A stretch of 24,751 nt of DNA from Pararhodospirillum photometricum DSM 122 (GCF_000284415.1 NC_017059.1:2868881-2893631), one strand, 5' to 3'; positions 9,040-17,849 are shown, counted from the first letter of the stretch. Translations and numbers: made by a program. Notes: generated by a model from the letters alone, not told the origin.

Positions 9040-10035
9040 CTACCGCACATACCCATTGTCATAAAACCACGTCACCGCGTCGGCGAGAGCCTGGGAGGCC
9101 GGGCGGGGCGCGTAGCCCAGAGCCGCGCGGGCTTTATCGCAGGAAAAGAACATGCGGGCCCGGGCCATGCGCAGGCCATCAAGGGTCACAAACGGCTCTT
9201 TTTCCCGGCGGGTCAGGCGGGCCCAGGTCTCGACGGCCCAAGCCAGGGGGACAATCAGGTCGTGAGGCAGACGGACCAGGGGGCCCTTGCGGCCGCGCAG
9301 GCCGGCAACCTCGGTTAGCAGGTCGCCCAGCATGCGGTCTTCGCCGCCCAGAATATAGCGCTCGCCGATCACGCCCTTATCGTAGGCCAGCAGATGGCCG
9401 GCGGCCACGTCATCGACATGGACGATGTTAAGGCCGGTATCGACGGTGGCCGGCATGCGGCCCGAGGCGGCCTCGACGATCAGGCGGCCGGTCGGGGTGG
9501 GCCGCACGTCGCCGGGGCCAATGGGTGTCGAGGGATTGACGATGACCACCGGCGCCCCCTCCTCGTGCACCAGACGGCGCACCGCTTCCTCGGCCAGGAA
9601 CTTGGAGAGCTTGTAGGGGCCGATCATGTCCTCGGCCCGGCTGGGGGTGGTTTCGTCGGCGGGCTGACCATCGGCCCGGGGTTTCAAGACGGCAACCGAG
9701 CTGGTGTAAACGATGCGCTCGACCCCCGCCGCCTGGGCAGCGCGCACAATGGCGACCGAGCCGTCCACGTTGGTACGGATCATGGCCTGGGGGTCGAGGG
9801 TCCACAACCGGTAATCAGCGGCGACATGGTAGAGCCCGTGCACCCCGGCCACGGCCGCAGGGAGCGAGGCCGGGTCGGCGAGATCGCCCTCGACCACCTC
9901 GACGTCCAAGCCCTCCAGGTTGCGACGAGGCGAGGTGGGGCGCACCAGCACCCGCACGCGCTCGCCCCGGGCCCGCAAGGCCCGCACGACGGCGGCGCCG
10001 ACAAAGCCGCTGGCTCCGGTAACAAGAAGGGGCAT
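9040..10035 (-). CDS. hpnA: Hopanoid-associated sugar epimerase HpnA
   Basis: A 331-residue extended short-chain dehydrogenase. It has the NAD(P)-binding VTGASGFVGAAVV at the N-terminus, TSSVAVL around residue 115-120, and the catalytic Tyr/Lys in GPYKLSK. The blocks YHVAADYRLWTLDP, VIVNPSTPIGPGDVRPTPTGRLIVEAASGRMPA (in part) and NIVHVDDVAAGHLLAYDKG are those I associate with HpnA, an enzyme linked to hopanoid side-chain formation. That role rests on genomic association more than on biochemistry. No squalene-hopene cyclase or other hpn gene is in the window, so the gene is separated from any main hopanoid cluster. The ATG at 10035 has only a weak GGATCC-type binding site. Confidence 0.85.
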   Translation of the reverse strand: MPLLVTGASGFVGAAVVRALRARGERVRVLVRPTSPRRNLEGLDVEVVEGDLADPASLPAAVAGVHGLYHVAADYRLWTLDPQAMIRTNVDGSVAIVRAAQAAGVERIVYTSSVAVLKPRADGQPADETTPSRAEDMIGPYKLSKFLAEEAVRRLVHEEGAPVVIVNPSTPIGPGDVRPTPTGRLIVEAASGRMPATVDTGLNIVHVDDVAAGHLLAYDKGVIGERYILGGEDRMLGDLLTEVAGLRGRKGPLVRLPHDLIVPLAWAVETWARLTRREKEPFVTLDGLRMARARMFFSCDKARAALGYAPRPASQALADAVTWFYDNGYVR

Positions 10036-10116
10036 GGGAGGATCCCGTTTGCAACACGTTGGAAAAGATCACCTATAGCATTCACCCGGGCCGGGCTCCA
10101 GGGGCATCGGGCCAAG

Positions 10117-10160
10117 GGAAAAGATAAGGCTGGGGAGGCGGGACCTCCCCAGACCCCGCC
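10117..10160 (-). repeat. Dispersed hairpin copy E between divergent genes
   Basis: On the minus strand GGGGTCTGGGGAGG, loop TCCCG, CCTCCCCAG, then CCTTATCTTTTCCC. It sits in the space between hpnA (minus) and pfp (plus), upstream of both. It cannot therefore end either transcript. This placement suggests a spreading repeat, or termination of an unseen antisense transcript. Confidence 0.6.
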
Positions 10161-10280
10161 GTCTTTTGGGCCTTCGGACGCAGAGCGACGGTCCTGCTTT
10201 TCGCTCCCGCCGCCGGGGAAAGTGCGCTAGGGTGCCGACCTTCCTTCCCAAAGACCCTCAAGCTCATGAGGATAGGCAGC

Positions 10281-11495
10281 ATGTTCAAGGGTAAGGTTCT
10301 TGTCGCCCAGGGCGGCGGACCCACGGCCGTCATCAACCAGTCCATGGTCGGCGCGGTTTTGGAATCGCGCAAGTTCCGCAATGTCGAGTTGGTGTACGGC
10401 GCCGCCCATGGCGTGCGCGGCATCGTCGATGAGGAATTCCTCGACCTGACCCAGGAGACGACTCACAACCTGGAGATGGTGGCCGAGACCCCCTCGTCCG
10501 CGCTGGGCTCAACGCGCGACAAGCCGGATTTGAAATATTGCCAGGAGATCTTCAAGGTCCTGAAGGCCCATGAGATCGGCTATTTCTTTTACATCGGCGG
10601 CAACGACTCCTCGGATACCGTACGCATTGTGTCGGACGAGGCGAAGAACGCCGGGTATGACCTGCGCTGCGTCCACATCCCCAAGACCATCGACAACGAC
10701 CTGATGGTCAACGACCACACCCCGGGCTTTCCCTCGGCGGCGCGCTTCGTGGCCCAGGCCTTCATGGGCATCAACCTCGACAACTGGGCCCTACCTGGGG
10801 TGTACATTGGCGTTGTCATGGGCCGCCATGCCGGCTTTTTGACCGCCGCCAGCGCGCTGGGCAAGAAGTTCCCCGACGACGGCCCCCACCTGATCTACCT
10901 GCCCGAGCGGACCTTTGATCCCGAGCAGTTTGTCGCCGACGTCAAGCGGGTTTACGACACCTACGGCCGTTGCGTGGTCGCGGTGTCCGAAGGCATCCAC
11001 GATGCGACCGGCGCGCCGATCATCACCCGCCTGACCGATCAGGTCGAGCGCGATGCTCACGGCAACGTCCAGCTCTCCGGCACCGGCGCCCTGGCCGACC
11101 TGCTGGTTGATCTCGTCAAGAAAAAGACCGGGATCAAGCGGGTGCGCGGCGATACCCTGGGCTACCTCCAGCGCTCCTTCGTCGGCTGCGTCTCCGACGT
11201 GGACCAACGCGAGGCCCGCGAGGTCGGGGAAAAGGCGGTGCAGTTCGCCATGTGGGGCTCGCGCGATGGGTCGGTCACCATCCATCGCACCGGTTTCTAC
11301 TCGGTCGATTATCATTTCACCGAACTGACCGAGGTCGCCGGCAAGACCCGCGTTATGCCCGACAACTTCATCGCCGCCAGCGGCAACGACGTGACCGACG
11401 CCTTCTTGATGTATCTGCGTCCGTTGCTGGGCCGGGGCCTGCCCGACGCCTATCGCCTGCGCAACAACTACGTCCCGAAGGTTCTGAACCCCTAA
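10281..11495 (+). CDS. pfp: Pyrophosphate-dependent 6-phosphofructokinase
   Basis: A 404-residue phosphofructokinase that reversibly phosphorylates fructose 6-phosphate, here predicted to use PPi rather than ATP. The evidence is the GGNDSSDT loop, where ATP enzymes have GGDGS, and PKTIDNDLMVNDHTPGFPSAARF with Asn in place of the ATP-type Gly. The N-terminal QGGGPTAVINQS, the substrate segments VMGRHAGFLTAASAL and LPERTF, and VAVSEG all fit the family. The ATG at 10281 has GAGGA eight bases upstream and is preferred to the in-frame ATG at 10266, which has none. The gene stands alone, with a strong hairpin terminator at its end. A reversible PPi enzyme would suit an organism switching between glycolysis and gluconeogenesis. 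Confidence 0.95.
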   Translation: MFKGKVLVAQGGGPTAVINQSMVGAVLESRKFRNVELVYGAAHGVRGIVDEEFLDLTQETTHNLEMVAETPSSALGSTRDKPDLKYCQEIFKVLKAHEIGYFFYIGGNDSSDTVRIVSDEAKNAGYDLRCVHIPKTIDNDLMVNDHTPGFPSAARFVAQAFMGINLDNWALPGVYIGVVMGRHAGFLTAASALGKKFPDDGPHLIYLPERTFDPEQFVADVKRVYDTYGRCVVAVSEGIHDATGAPIITRLTDQVERDAHGNVQLSGTGALADLLVDLVKKKTGIKRVRGDTLGYLQRSFVGCVSDVDQREAREVGEKAVQFAMWGSRDGSVTIHRTGFYSVDYHFTELTEVAGKTRVMPDNFIAASGNDVTDAFLMYLRPLLGRGLPDAYRLRNNYVPKVLNP

Positions 11496-11504
11496 AAGAC
11501 CCGA

Positions 11505-11547
11505 GGGGGTCTGGGGAGGCCACGCCTCCCCAGCCTTCTTTTTCTTA
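11505..11547 (+). terminator. Terminator of pfp, copy F of the dispersed hairpin family
   Basis: A 10-base perfect stem CTGGGGAGGC-CAC-GCCTCCCCAG (11511-11533) followed by CCTTCTTTTTCTT. This is the best intrinsic terminator of the family here. It overlaps the stop codon of the convergent response-regulator gene, so it may act on both strands. Confidence 0.75.
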
Positions 11548-11964
11548 ACGCGGCGGCAGCTTGACCAACGTGCACCAGAACTGTTCAATCCCGCGCACCA
11601 CATCAATAAACTGGTCGAAATCAACCGGCTTAACGATGTAACAATTCGCGTGAAGATCGTAACTGCGCATGATATCGGCCTCGGCCTGCGACGTCGTGAG
11701 GACGATGACCGGAATGCGCTTGAGATCGGGATCTTGCTTCAATTCGGCCAGCACCTCGCGCCCATCCTTGCGAGGCAAGTTGAGGTCGAGCAAAATCAGA
11801 TCAGGTCGAGGGACGGTGCTGTAATGGGGCTCGCGGCGCAGAAAGGCCATGGCCTCGATCCCATCTTGCACCATATGCAAAATGGTGGGCAGGCCGCCCT
11901 CTTTGAAGGCCTCTGACGCCAAACGGGCATCACCCGGGTTGTCTTCAACCAGAAGGATGTCCAT
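11545..11964 (-). CDS. Single-domain response regulator (CheY/Rcp1-like)
   Basis: A 139-residue stand-alone receiver domain with no output domain. The acidic pocket is in LLVEDNPGD (residues 4-12). The phosphoacceptor is D60 in [13 protein letters not shown], with the switch Thr near residue 90 (VIVLTTSQ) and conserved K112 in [10 protein letters not shown]. The [13 protein letters not shown] pattern and the long alpha4 region are typical of Rcp1-type regulators that pair with phytochrome or hybrid histidine kinases. No kinase gene is in the window, so its partner is encoded elsewhere. GAGGGG precedes the ATG. It lies 143 bases downstream of the diguanylate cyclase gene on the same strand. 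Confidence 0.92.
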   Translation of the reverse strand: MDILLVEDNPGDARLASEAFKEGGLPTILHMVQDGIEAMAFLRREPHYSTVPRPDLILLDLNLPRKDGREVLAELKQDPDLKRIPVIVLTTSQAEADIMRSYDLHANCYIVKPVDFDQFIDVVRGIEQFWCTLVKLPPR

Positions 11965-12107
11965 TTTCTTTTCCCCTCTTCACGGCAGCCCCCCTGCGAC
12001 GGGTGATGGAGTGCCGGCGCAAGGACAGGCCCCCCATCCACAGAGGCAAAGTGTATCGTGTCCGGGAGCACCACGCCACTCCCCGAGGACAATAAGCCCA
12101 TGAAAAA

Positions 12108-13391
12108 TCAAAGGCTCCGTTCGCGTGCAAAAGCATAGCGGTTCTTGCCGGCCTTTTTGGCGGCATACATCGCCTCGTCGGCGGCGCGAAGGAGTTGGTC
12201 CGCATCGATCCCGTGCGCCGGAGCGGTGGCGATGCCGACGCTGGCCGACACCCGCACACTTTGCCCCTCGACCACCACGGGGTCGCCCAGAACCTGAACG
12301 ACCTTGGCCGCCACCATCTCGGCGTCGGGCAGCCCCCGCAGTTCGCTCAACAAGACGGTGAACTCGTCGCCACCCAGGCGGGCCACCTCGTCGGACTGGC
12401 GCACGGCGCGCCGCAGGCGGCGGGCCATTTCGCGCAGCAGGTCGTCGCCGGCTTCGTGGCCAAAGCGATCGTTGATGGCCTTGAAGCCATCGAGATCAAT
12501 AAACAGCAGGCCTAACAACCGGTCATACCGCAAGGCGCGCTGCACGCCCGAACTCAAGATCCGTTGAAACAAGGCGCGGTTGGGCAAGCCGGTCAGGGGA
12601 TCGGTGGTGGCTTGGCGCACCAAGTCCTCCTCGGCGCGGACGCGGAAGGTGACATCGGAAAAAATCGTCACATACCCCAAAATCGCCCCGGTAGGAGTCC
12701 GCACGGCGTTGACGCGCATCCATTCGGGATGAATGGCCCCATCGCGCCGCCGACTCCACACCTCACCCTCCCAGGTGCCGCGTGTTTCCAGGTGGCGACG
12801 CATGTCTCGATGAAAGCTCGGGTCATGCAAGTCAGAATCCCACACCCACGACAGGCGCCCAACCACCTCGCTTTCAACAAACCCGGTGACCTCGAGAAAG
12901 GCCGGGTTGACGCGGGTGACAATGCCCCGGGCATCGGTGACCATCATCCCGGTGTCGGTGTGGTTGAACACAGCCTCGGCCAACAGCAACTGGGCGCGGT
13001 AGCGCTGGCGTTCGATGGCGTTGAAAATAGCCCGACGAATGACCTCGCCGTCTCCTTTGCCTTTGACAAGGTAGTCCTGGGCCCCATTTTGCACCGCACC
13101 CACGGCCATGTCGAAATCATCCAGGCCCGACAGCACGACCACCGGCACCTCGCCGGCTTGCAACAACACCGCGCGCAAGGTGCCAAGACCCTGGGAATCG
13201 GGCAAAAACAAATCCAGCAGCACCACATCGAAGGGATGGGCTTCCAAAGCCTGAAGCCCCTCCGCCAACGTGCTTCGCGCGGTGATCTCAAAGGAATAAG
13301 CCGTCTGCTCCGCGAGAAGGACCTGAATCAGGCGGCTGTCGCCCGGGTTATCCTCGATCAGCAGAATGGTGATGGCCTTCTGCGTGCCCAT
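12108..13391 (-). CDS. REC-PAS-GGDEF diguanylate cyclase
   Basis: A 427-residue signalling protein predicted to make cyclic di-GMP from two GTP when its receiver is phosphorylated. Receiver: residues 8-125, phosphoacceptor D60 in VVLLDLFLPD, conserved K110 in DYLVKGKG. PAS: about 135-255 (VFNHTDTGMMVTDARGIVTRVN, GYVTIFSDVT). GGDEF: about 260-425, with the DPLTGLPNR start, an intact GGDEF signature at 340-344 and an RQSD inhibitory site at 331-334, five residues before it. The enzyme should therefore be active and product-inhibited. No EAL domain is present. A GGGGGAT sequence precedes the ATG. The pairing with a free response regulator downstream suggests a phosphorelay feeding c-di-GMP control, but no kinase is visible. 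Confidence 0.95.
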   Translation of the reverse strand: MGTQKAITILLIEDNPGDSRLIQVLLAEQTAYSFEITARSTLAEGLQALEAHPFDVVLLDLFLPDSQGLGTLRAVLLQAGEVPVVVLSGLDDFDMAVGAVQNGAQDYLVKGKGDGEVIRRAIFNAIERQRYRAQLLLAEAVFNHTDTGMMVTDARGIVTRVNPAFLEVTGFVESEVVGRLSWVWDSDLHDPSFHRDMRRHLETRGTWEGEVWSRRRDGAIHPEWMRVNAVRTPTGAILGYVTIFSDVTFRVRAEEDLVRQATTDPLTGLPNRALFQRILSSGVQRALRYDRLLGLLFIDLDGFKAINDRFGHEAGDDLLREMARRLRRAVRQSDEVARLGGDEFTVLLSELRGLPDAEMVAAKVVQVLGDPVVVEGQSVRVSASVGIATAPAHGIDADQLLRAADEAMYAAKKAGKNRYAFARERSL

Positions 13392-13426
13392 GATATCCCC
13401 CCTGCCCCCTCGCAGACCGCTCTTTT

Positions 13427-13480
13427 GGTATCATAGCGCGACAACCCCTTGCCAATTCGTAAACCAGGAACAATGATACC
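13427..13480. promoter_or_regulatory. Inverted repeat in the spacer upstream of the diguanylate cyclase
   Basis: GGTATCAT (13427-13434) and ATGATACC (13473-13480) are perfect inverted copies 38 bases apart, in the 92-base gap between the diguanylate cyclase start and the end of the membrane-protein gene. It could be a regulator site or a weak RNA hairpin; there is no other support. Confidence 0.25.
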
Positions 13481-13483
13481 GAC

Positions 13484-14467
13484 TCAAGTCTTGCTACTGG
13501 ACCCGGCATAAAAGACACGCTCGCTCACCGGCTCGGGCAGGCGGTCAAGTAAGCGATCGAGGCACCAGATCACGGCCAAGGTAAAGGCAACCCGCCACAC
13601 CACAATCCCCATCCAGTGCGCCCCCAGTGCCATCACGAACAGGGTATCCTCGATCAGGCTATGGGTTAGACTGAGGAGGCACACGGCCAAAAACACCTGC
13701 CGCCGAGGAATACTTCCGGCCTGGGCCTCGCGGATGATCAAGGCCCCGCCATACGACAAGCCCAGCAACACCCCCACCATGGTGAGCGGCATGGCCCGCC
13801 CGCCAATCCCTACCCGGCCCAGCACCGGCGACAGCATTCGGGTCAGGCGCGCCGTCACGCCCAGGCGATCAAGCACCCGCAGCAAAAACACCAAGCTGAT
13901 CACAATACCCAGAATCATCGCCAGCGAGCGCAGGGAGTCGAGAGCCCACACATCCCAGGCCCCTTGCTGCACGCCCGAGCCACTCATGGCCGTCAGCAGC
14001 ACCGGTGCCGGTCCCTGAAGCCAGCCCAGGCTCTGGCAAACCAACGCAAACAACGCCCCCGCCGCAAACGCCCCGCCCACCCGCAACAGCGCCGAAAAGA
14101 CAAAAGCCACCCCGGCCCGGCGCGCGATGCTCTGCTCCAGAGGAATCGCGTGGGCCATCAGCATCATCAGGCCAATCACCGTGGCTTGGCAGGCCGTCAA
14201 CGGCATGGTGGGAAGCAGGGCCAGGAGCACCACCGCGCCACCATACAGGTTGACCAGCAACGCCGACGCCCACACCAGCCCGGTCTCGGCGGGCAGCCCC
14301 GCCACCTGCATCACCGGAGCGGCGAGGCGCGCCAACACCGGCAACAACCCCAGTTCGACCAGAACCTTGACCCCGATCATCACCGGAATCATCAGGCGCA
14401 CCAACGTCCAATAGGTTCGCAAGCCCTCAAGAAACGTAGTGCGGAGAAAAATAAAAGCCGCGGACAC
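13484..14467 (-). CDS. Nucleoside-recognition 'gate' domain membrane protein
   Basis: A 327-residue integral membrane protein with about eight hydrophobic segments. It resembles proteins with the Gate domain (nucleoside-recognition, Pfam PF07670-like; SpmA/SpmB relatives). Two similar halves are visible: LVRLMIPVMIGVKVLVELGLLPVLARLAAPVM (in part) with NLYGGAVVLLALLP, and VGVLLGLSYGGALIIREAQAG with SLIEDTLFVMALG. The GTG at 14467 is preceded by AAAGGAGG with five-base spacing, which decides the start. The longer open frame to 14620 runs through the palindromic element and should be ignored. Substrate unknown. It is downstream of gcvPB on the same strand but separated by the palindromic element, so shared transcription is uncertain. 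Confidence 0.8.
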   Translation of the reverse strand: MSAAFIFLRTTFLEGLRTYWTLVRLMIPVMIGVKVLVELGLLPVLARLAAPVMQVAGLPAETGLVWASALLVNLYGGAVVLLALLPTMPLTACQATVIGLMMLMAHAIPLEQSIARRAGVAFVFSALLRVGGAFAAGALFALVCQSLGWLQGPAPVLLTAMSGSGVQQGAWDVWALDSLRSLAMILGIVISLVFLLRVLDRLGVTARLTRMLSPVLGRVGIGGRAMPLTMVGVLLGLSYGGALIIREAQAGSIPRRQVFLAVCLLSLTHSLIEDTLFVMALGAHWMGIVVWRVAFTLAVIWCLDRLLDRLPEPVSERVFYAGSSSKT

Positions 14468-14490
14468 GAAGGCCTCCTTTGCTTGACAGA

Positions 14491-14737
14491 GCCTGGTGCT
14501 TGTCGCGGCAATTCGGGGCTGCTGCCCCGAGCCCCGCCTGGGGCGATGCCCCAGACCCCTTTTTTTCTTCTGTTCATGGCCCTCCTGTCCCCCCTCCTTT
14601 TTGAAAAGCGCGCTTTTCAAAAAGGAGGGGGGACAGGAGGGCCAAGTAATAAAAAGAAAAGCGGAGGTCTGGAGGCGTCAGCCTCCAGGCGGGGTCCGGG
14701 GCGGCAGCCCCGCGTTACCGCGCCAAGCACCAAGCCC
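14491..14737. repeat. Large palindromic element, copy 1
   Basis: This fills the space between the gcvPB stop and the next gene. The core 14577-14644 is a perfect 68-base palindrome with no loop, centred at 14610/14611 on GCGC. Outside it are T-rich and A-rich blocks, then imperfect inverted ends, each with two hairpins: CTGGGGC-gat-GCCCCAG and GGGGC-tgct-GCCCC on the left; CTGGAGGC-gtca-GCCTCCAG and GGGGC-ggca-GCCCC on the right. The outermost arms (GCCTGGTGCTTG... left, matched by ...CAAGCACCAAGC right) are also inverted. Read on the minus strand, the right-hand hairpin plus TTTTCTTTTT is a plausible gcvPB terminator. It carries no coding capacity and looks like a MITE- or BIME-type element. 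Confidence 0.85.
14577..14644. repeat. Perfect 68-base palindrome (core of copy 1)
   Basis: Thirty-four bases (TGGCCCTCCTGTCCC... ending GAAAAGCG) followed directly by their exact reverse complement. Such a loop-free palindrome can form a DNA cruciform or a very stable RNA hairpin, and is normally unstable in bacterial DNA. Confidence 0.9.
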
Positions 14738-14744
14738 GGTGTTC

Positions 14745-16253
14745 TTACACCAAGGCTTGCCAGCGCAACACGGGTTGGCGTGCGGCGCGGGTTTCGTCTA
14801 GGCGTCGGCGCGGGGTCCGGGTTGGGGCGGCTTTGAAGAAGGCGACATCGCCGGCCTGGGCGCGTTGGGCCAAGCCCTTCACGGTGGCGATGAACTGATC
14901 CAGGGTCTCCCGACTTTCCGTCTCGGTGGGCTCCATCAGCAAGGCGCCGTGAACCACGAGCGGGAAGTACATGGTCATGGGGTGGAAGCCCTCGTCGATC
15001 ATCGCCTTGGCGAAGTCCAAGGTGCTGACGCCGGTGTCTTTCAAGAAGCGATCATCGAACAAGGCCTCGTGCATGCACGGGCCCGGATACGAGGCGCTCA
15101 GGGTGTCGGAGAGCGACGCCAACAGGTAGTTGGCATTGAGCACCGCGTCGCCGCTCGCTTGGCGAAGGCCGTCGATGCCGAGACTGAGCATATAGGCCAG
15201 CGCCCGAACAAAAACCCCGAACTGCCCGTGGTAGCCTTTCAGGCGGCCAAAAGGCTTGAGCCCGGCGGCGTGGGCGGCGCGCTCGTCCTCGATCAGGTGG
15301 AAGCCGGTCTCGTCGTGGAGCACCAAGGGCAGCGGGGCGAAAGGCGCCAACGCCGCCGACAGCACGGTCGGCCCGGCGCCCGGCCCACCGCCGCCGTGCG
15401 GCGTCGAGAAGGTCTTGTGCAAATTGATGTGCATGGCATCAGCGCCCAAATCAGCGGCCCGCACCCGGCCGACCAGGGCGTTGAAATTGGCGCCATCCAT
15501 GTAGACGTAGCCGCCGGCCGCGTGCACCGCCGCCGACAACGCGATGATATCGTTTTCAAACAGGCCACAAGTGTTGGGGTTGGTGAGCATCACCGCCGCC
15601 ACGTCCGGTCCCAGCCGGGCCTCGAAGGCCGCCCGATCCACCCGGCCGCGTGCATCGGCCGGCACTGCCTCGACGGTGAAGCCACAAGCCGCCGCCGTCG
15701 CCGGATTGGTGCCGTGGGCGCTTTGGGCCACCAAAACGATCCGACGCTGCTCCAACTCGCCACGATCGGCCAGGGCGGCACGAATAGCCAACACGCCACA
15801 CAGCTCACCTTGCGCCCCCGCCGCCGGCGACAAGGCCACGGCCGGCATGCCGGTCAAGGTCTTGAGCCAGTGGGCCAGCCGGTCCATGAGCGCCAGCGCG
15901 CCTTGCACCGTTTCCTCGGGCTGGAAGGGATGCACATCGGCGAAGCCCGGCAGGCGGGCCATGCGCTCGTTAAGCCGGGGGTTGTGCTTCATGGTGCACG
16001 ACCCCAAGGGATAAAAGCCGCCGTCGATGTGGTAGTTCTGCCGGGACAGCCGGGTATAGTGGCGCACCACCTCGGGCTCGCTAAGGCCGGGCAATCCCAA
16101 GGACGTGGTGCGGGTCAGACCGCCCAGGCGATCGGGCAGCGTATCCGGCTCGGGCAGGTCCACCCCGGTGGCGCCGGGATGATCCAGTTCAAAAATCAGG
16201 GGCTCTTCGTGGTCCAGGCCGCGATGGCCGGAAATCGTCGGGGTCGGGCTCAT
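14745..16253 (-). CDS. gcvPB: Glycine dehydrogenase (decarboxylating) subunit 2, P-protein
   Basis: The C-terminal, PLP-carrying half of the split P-protein, 502 residues. With GcvPA it decarboxylates glycine and passes the aminomethyl group to lipoyl-GcvH. Visible motifs: [20 protein letters not shown] (residues 74-93), AGAQGE, the SAHGTNPA block, [19 protein letters not shown], and the PLP lysine K280 in [16 protein letters not shown]. The start at 16253 overlaps the gcvPA stop in an ATGA, which fixes it and implies translational coupling. The open frame extends upstream to 16361 within gcvPA and is not used. It is last in the gcvT-H-PA-PB operon and is followed by the large palindromic element. 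Confidence 0.97.
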   Translation of the reverse strand: MSPTPTISGHRGLDHEEPLIFELDHPGATGVDLPEPDTLPDRLGGLTRTTSLGLPGLSEPEVVRHYTRLSRQNYHIDGGFYPLGSCTMKHNPRLNERMARLPGFADVHPFQPEETVQGALALMDRLAHWLKTLTGMPAVALSPAAGAQGELCGVLAIRAALADRGELEQRRIVLVAQSAHGTNPATAAACGFTVEAVPADARGRVDRAAFEARLGPDVAAVMLTNPNTCGLFENDIIALSAAVHAAGGYVYMDGANFNALVGRVRAADLGADAMHINLHKTFSTPHGGGGPGAGPTVLSAALAPFAPLPLVLHDETGFHLIEDERAAHAAGLKPFGRLKGYHGQFGVFVRALAYMLSLGIDGLRQASGDAVLNANYLLASLSDTLSASYPGPCMHEALFDDRFLKDTGVSTLDFAKAMIDEGFHPMTMYFPLVVHGALLMEPTETESRETLDQFIATVKGLAQRAQAGDVAFFKAAPTRTPRRRLDETRAARQPVLRWQALV

Positions 16254-17596
16254 CGCAGGGCCTCCGTCAGTGCCGCCGCCAGGGCGTCCAGGTCGGCGTC
16301 CGTGTTGGTCTCGGTCGCCGCGATCAACAGAACAGGCGCCAGTTCGGGATAGGTCGGCCACAACCGCTCGCCCGGCACCCCGGCCAGGATGCCGCCTTGG
16401 GCCAAGCGCCGCACCACCGGGCCGGCGTCTTGCGGCAACAGCACCGCCACTTCATTGAAAAAGGCCTGGGGCAAGACCCGCACGCCAGGAATCTTCTCCA
16501 ACCGCCGCACCAGTCCCAGCGCCCGCTGGTGGTTGATCCGGGCCAGCCGGGCCAGTCCCTCACTGCCAAGCAGACTCAGGTGAATAGAAAAGGCCAGAGC
16601 CACCAAACCGGCGTTGGTACAAATGTTCGAGGTGGCCTTCTCGCGGCGGATGTGCTGCTCGCGGGTGGACAGGGTCAGGACAAAACCGCGCCGGCCGTCC
16701 TCGTCCACCGTCTCGCCGACCAAACGCCCGGGCATTTGCCGGACCAACTTGTCGCGCGTGGCAAACAAGCCAACCCCTGGCCCGCCAAACGACAGGGCCG
16801 AGCCCAGGGCATGCCCTTCGGCCACCACGATGTCGGCCCCCATGGCGCCCGGCGGCTCGATCAGCCCCAAGGATACCGGCTCGGTCACCGCCACCACCAG
16901 CAGCGCGCCCACGCCGTGGCATTCCTCGGCCAGGGCCCGCAGATCGCGCAGGCGGCCGAACACGTCCGGGGTTTGCACAATGACGCAGGCGGTGCGGCTG
17001 TCCACCCGGCCCAGCAGATCCTCCAGGCCCATCGGGTCGGGGGCCAGGGCCTCGGGCGCGTGGCCCAGGGCGTCGAGCAAGGTGGTGGTCACCGCCGCAT
17101 AGTGGGGGTGCAGACCGCCACTCATCAGCACCCGCGAGCGCCGCGTCACCCGCGTGGCCATGGCCGCCGCCTCGGCGCAGGCCGTTGCCCCGTCATACAT
17201 CGAGGCGTTGGCCACCTCCATCCCAGTGAGCAGCGCCACCTGGGTTTGGAACTCGAACAGGGCTTGCAAGGTGCCCTGACTGATTTCCGGCTGATAGGGA
17301 GTGTAGGCGGTCATGAACTCGCCGCGCTGCACCAGATAATCCACGGCGGCCGGCACGTGGTGGCGATAGCACCCGGCTCCAAGAAAACAAGGGCCGGCGC
17401 CGGCCGGCCGGTTTTGCGCCGCTAGCGCGCTCAGGGCCTGCTCAACCGCCATCTCGCCTTGGTGCGAGGGCAGATCGAATACGGCTTGCTCCAGGGCCGC
17501 ACGCGGCACGTCGCTAAAAAGATCGTCGAGGGAGGCCGCTCCAATCCGGGCAAGCATCCGCGCCCGGTCGCCCGGGGTGTGGGGGAGATACCGCAT
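16250..17596 (-). CDS. gcvPA: Glycine dehydrogenase (decarboxylating) subunit 1, P-protein
   Basis: The N-terminal half of the split glycine dehydrogenase, 448 residues. It begins [15 protein letters not shown], typical of GcvPA, and contains [34 protein letters not shown] (in part), [30 protein letters not shown] and [20 protein letters not shown], all family blocks. It forms the active heterotetramer with GcvPB, whose start it overlaps by four bases. The ATG at 17596 has AGGA about nine bases upstream. Unlike the tight gcvT-gcvH and gcvPA-gcvPB junctions, the gcvH-gcvPA gap is 253 bases and is almost filled by the second palindromic element. Confidence 0.97.
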   Translation of the reverse strand: MRYLPHTPGDRARMLARIGAASLDDLFSDVPRAALEQAVFDLPSHQGEMAVEQALSALAAQNRPAGAGPCFLGAGCYRHHVPAAVDYLVQRGEFMTAYTPYQPEISQGTLQALFEFQTQVALLTGMEVANASMYDGATACAEAAAMATRVTRRSRVLMSGGLHPHYAAVTTTLLDALGHAPEALAPDPMGLEDLLGRVDSRTACVIVQTPDVFGRLRDLRALAEECHGVGALLVVAVTEPVSLGLIEPPGAMGADIVVAEGHALGSALSFGGPGVGLFATRDKLVRQMPGRLVGETVDEDGRRGFVLTLSTREQHIRREKATSNICTNAGLVALAFSIHLSLLGSEGLARLARINHQRALGLVRRLEKIPGVRVLPQAFFNEVAVLLPQDAGPVVRRLAQGGILAGVPGERLWPTYPELAPVLLIAATETNTDADLDALAAALTEALR

Positions 17597-17625
17597 GGGG
17601 TGTGTCCTTTGGGGGGCTGGTGCCT

Positions 17626-17843
17626 GATCGGGGGAACGCCGGGCTGCCGCCCGGACCCGCCTGGGGCGATGCCCCAGCCCCCCTTTTTCTTCTGTTCATG
17701 GTCCTTCTTCTCCCCTCCTTTCTGAGAAGCGCGCTTCTCAGAAAGGAGGGGAGAAGAAGGACCAATAAATAAAAGGAAGAGGAGGTCTGGAGGCGTTAGC
17801 CTCCAGGCGGGGTCCGGGGCGGCAGCCCCGCGTTCCCCCGATC
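17626..17843. repeat. Large palindromic element, copy 2, inside the gcv operon
   Basis: Organisation is the same as copy 1. A perfect 66-base palindrome lies at 17699-17764, with CTGGGGC-gat-GCCCCAG plus CCCCCCTTTTT on the left and CTGGAGGC-gtta-GCCTCCAG, GGGGC-ggca-GCCCC on the right. The outer inverted arms are GATCGGGGGAACGC (left) and GCGTTCCCCCGATC (right). Those outer arms differ from copy 1 but match each other. It starts about seven bases after the gcvH stop and ends about 30 bases before gcvPA. Its minus-strand hairpin plus T-rich run could attenuate transcription between gcvH and gcvPA. Confidence 0.85.
17699..17764. repeat. Perfect 66-base palindrome (core of copy 2)
   Basis: Thirty-three bases (TGGTCCTTCTTCTCC... 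ending GAGAAGCG) followed immediately by their exact reverse complement. Several positions differ from the copy 1 arm, and each difference is matched by the complementary change in the other arm. Confidence 0.9.
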
Positions 17844-17849
17844 GCGCGA

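Noticed and set aside
14468..14620. N-terminal extension of the membrane gate protein
   Set aside because: The extension is translated from the palindromic element; the GTG at 14467 has an ideal AAAGGAGG, so the extension is not real.
14491..14737. Insertion sequence with transposase
   Set aside because: Only about 250 bases long with no coding capacity; at most a non-autonomous element.
14865..16352. A 495-residue plus-strand open frame opposite gcvPB
   Set aside because: Antisense shadow of a confidently identified gene; rich in Gln/His/Arg/Gly with no motif.
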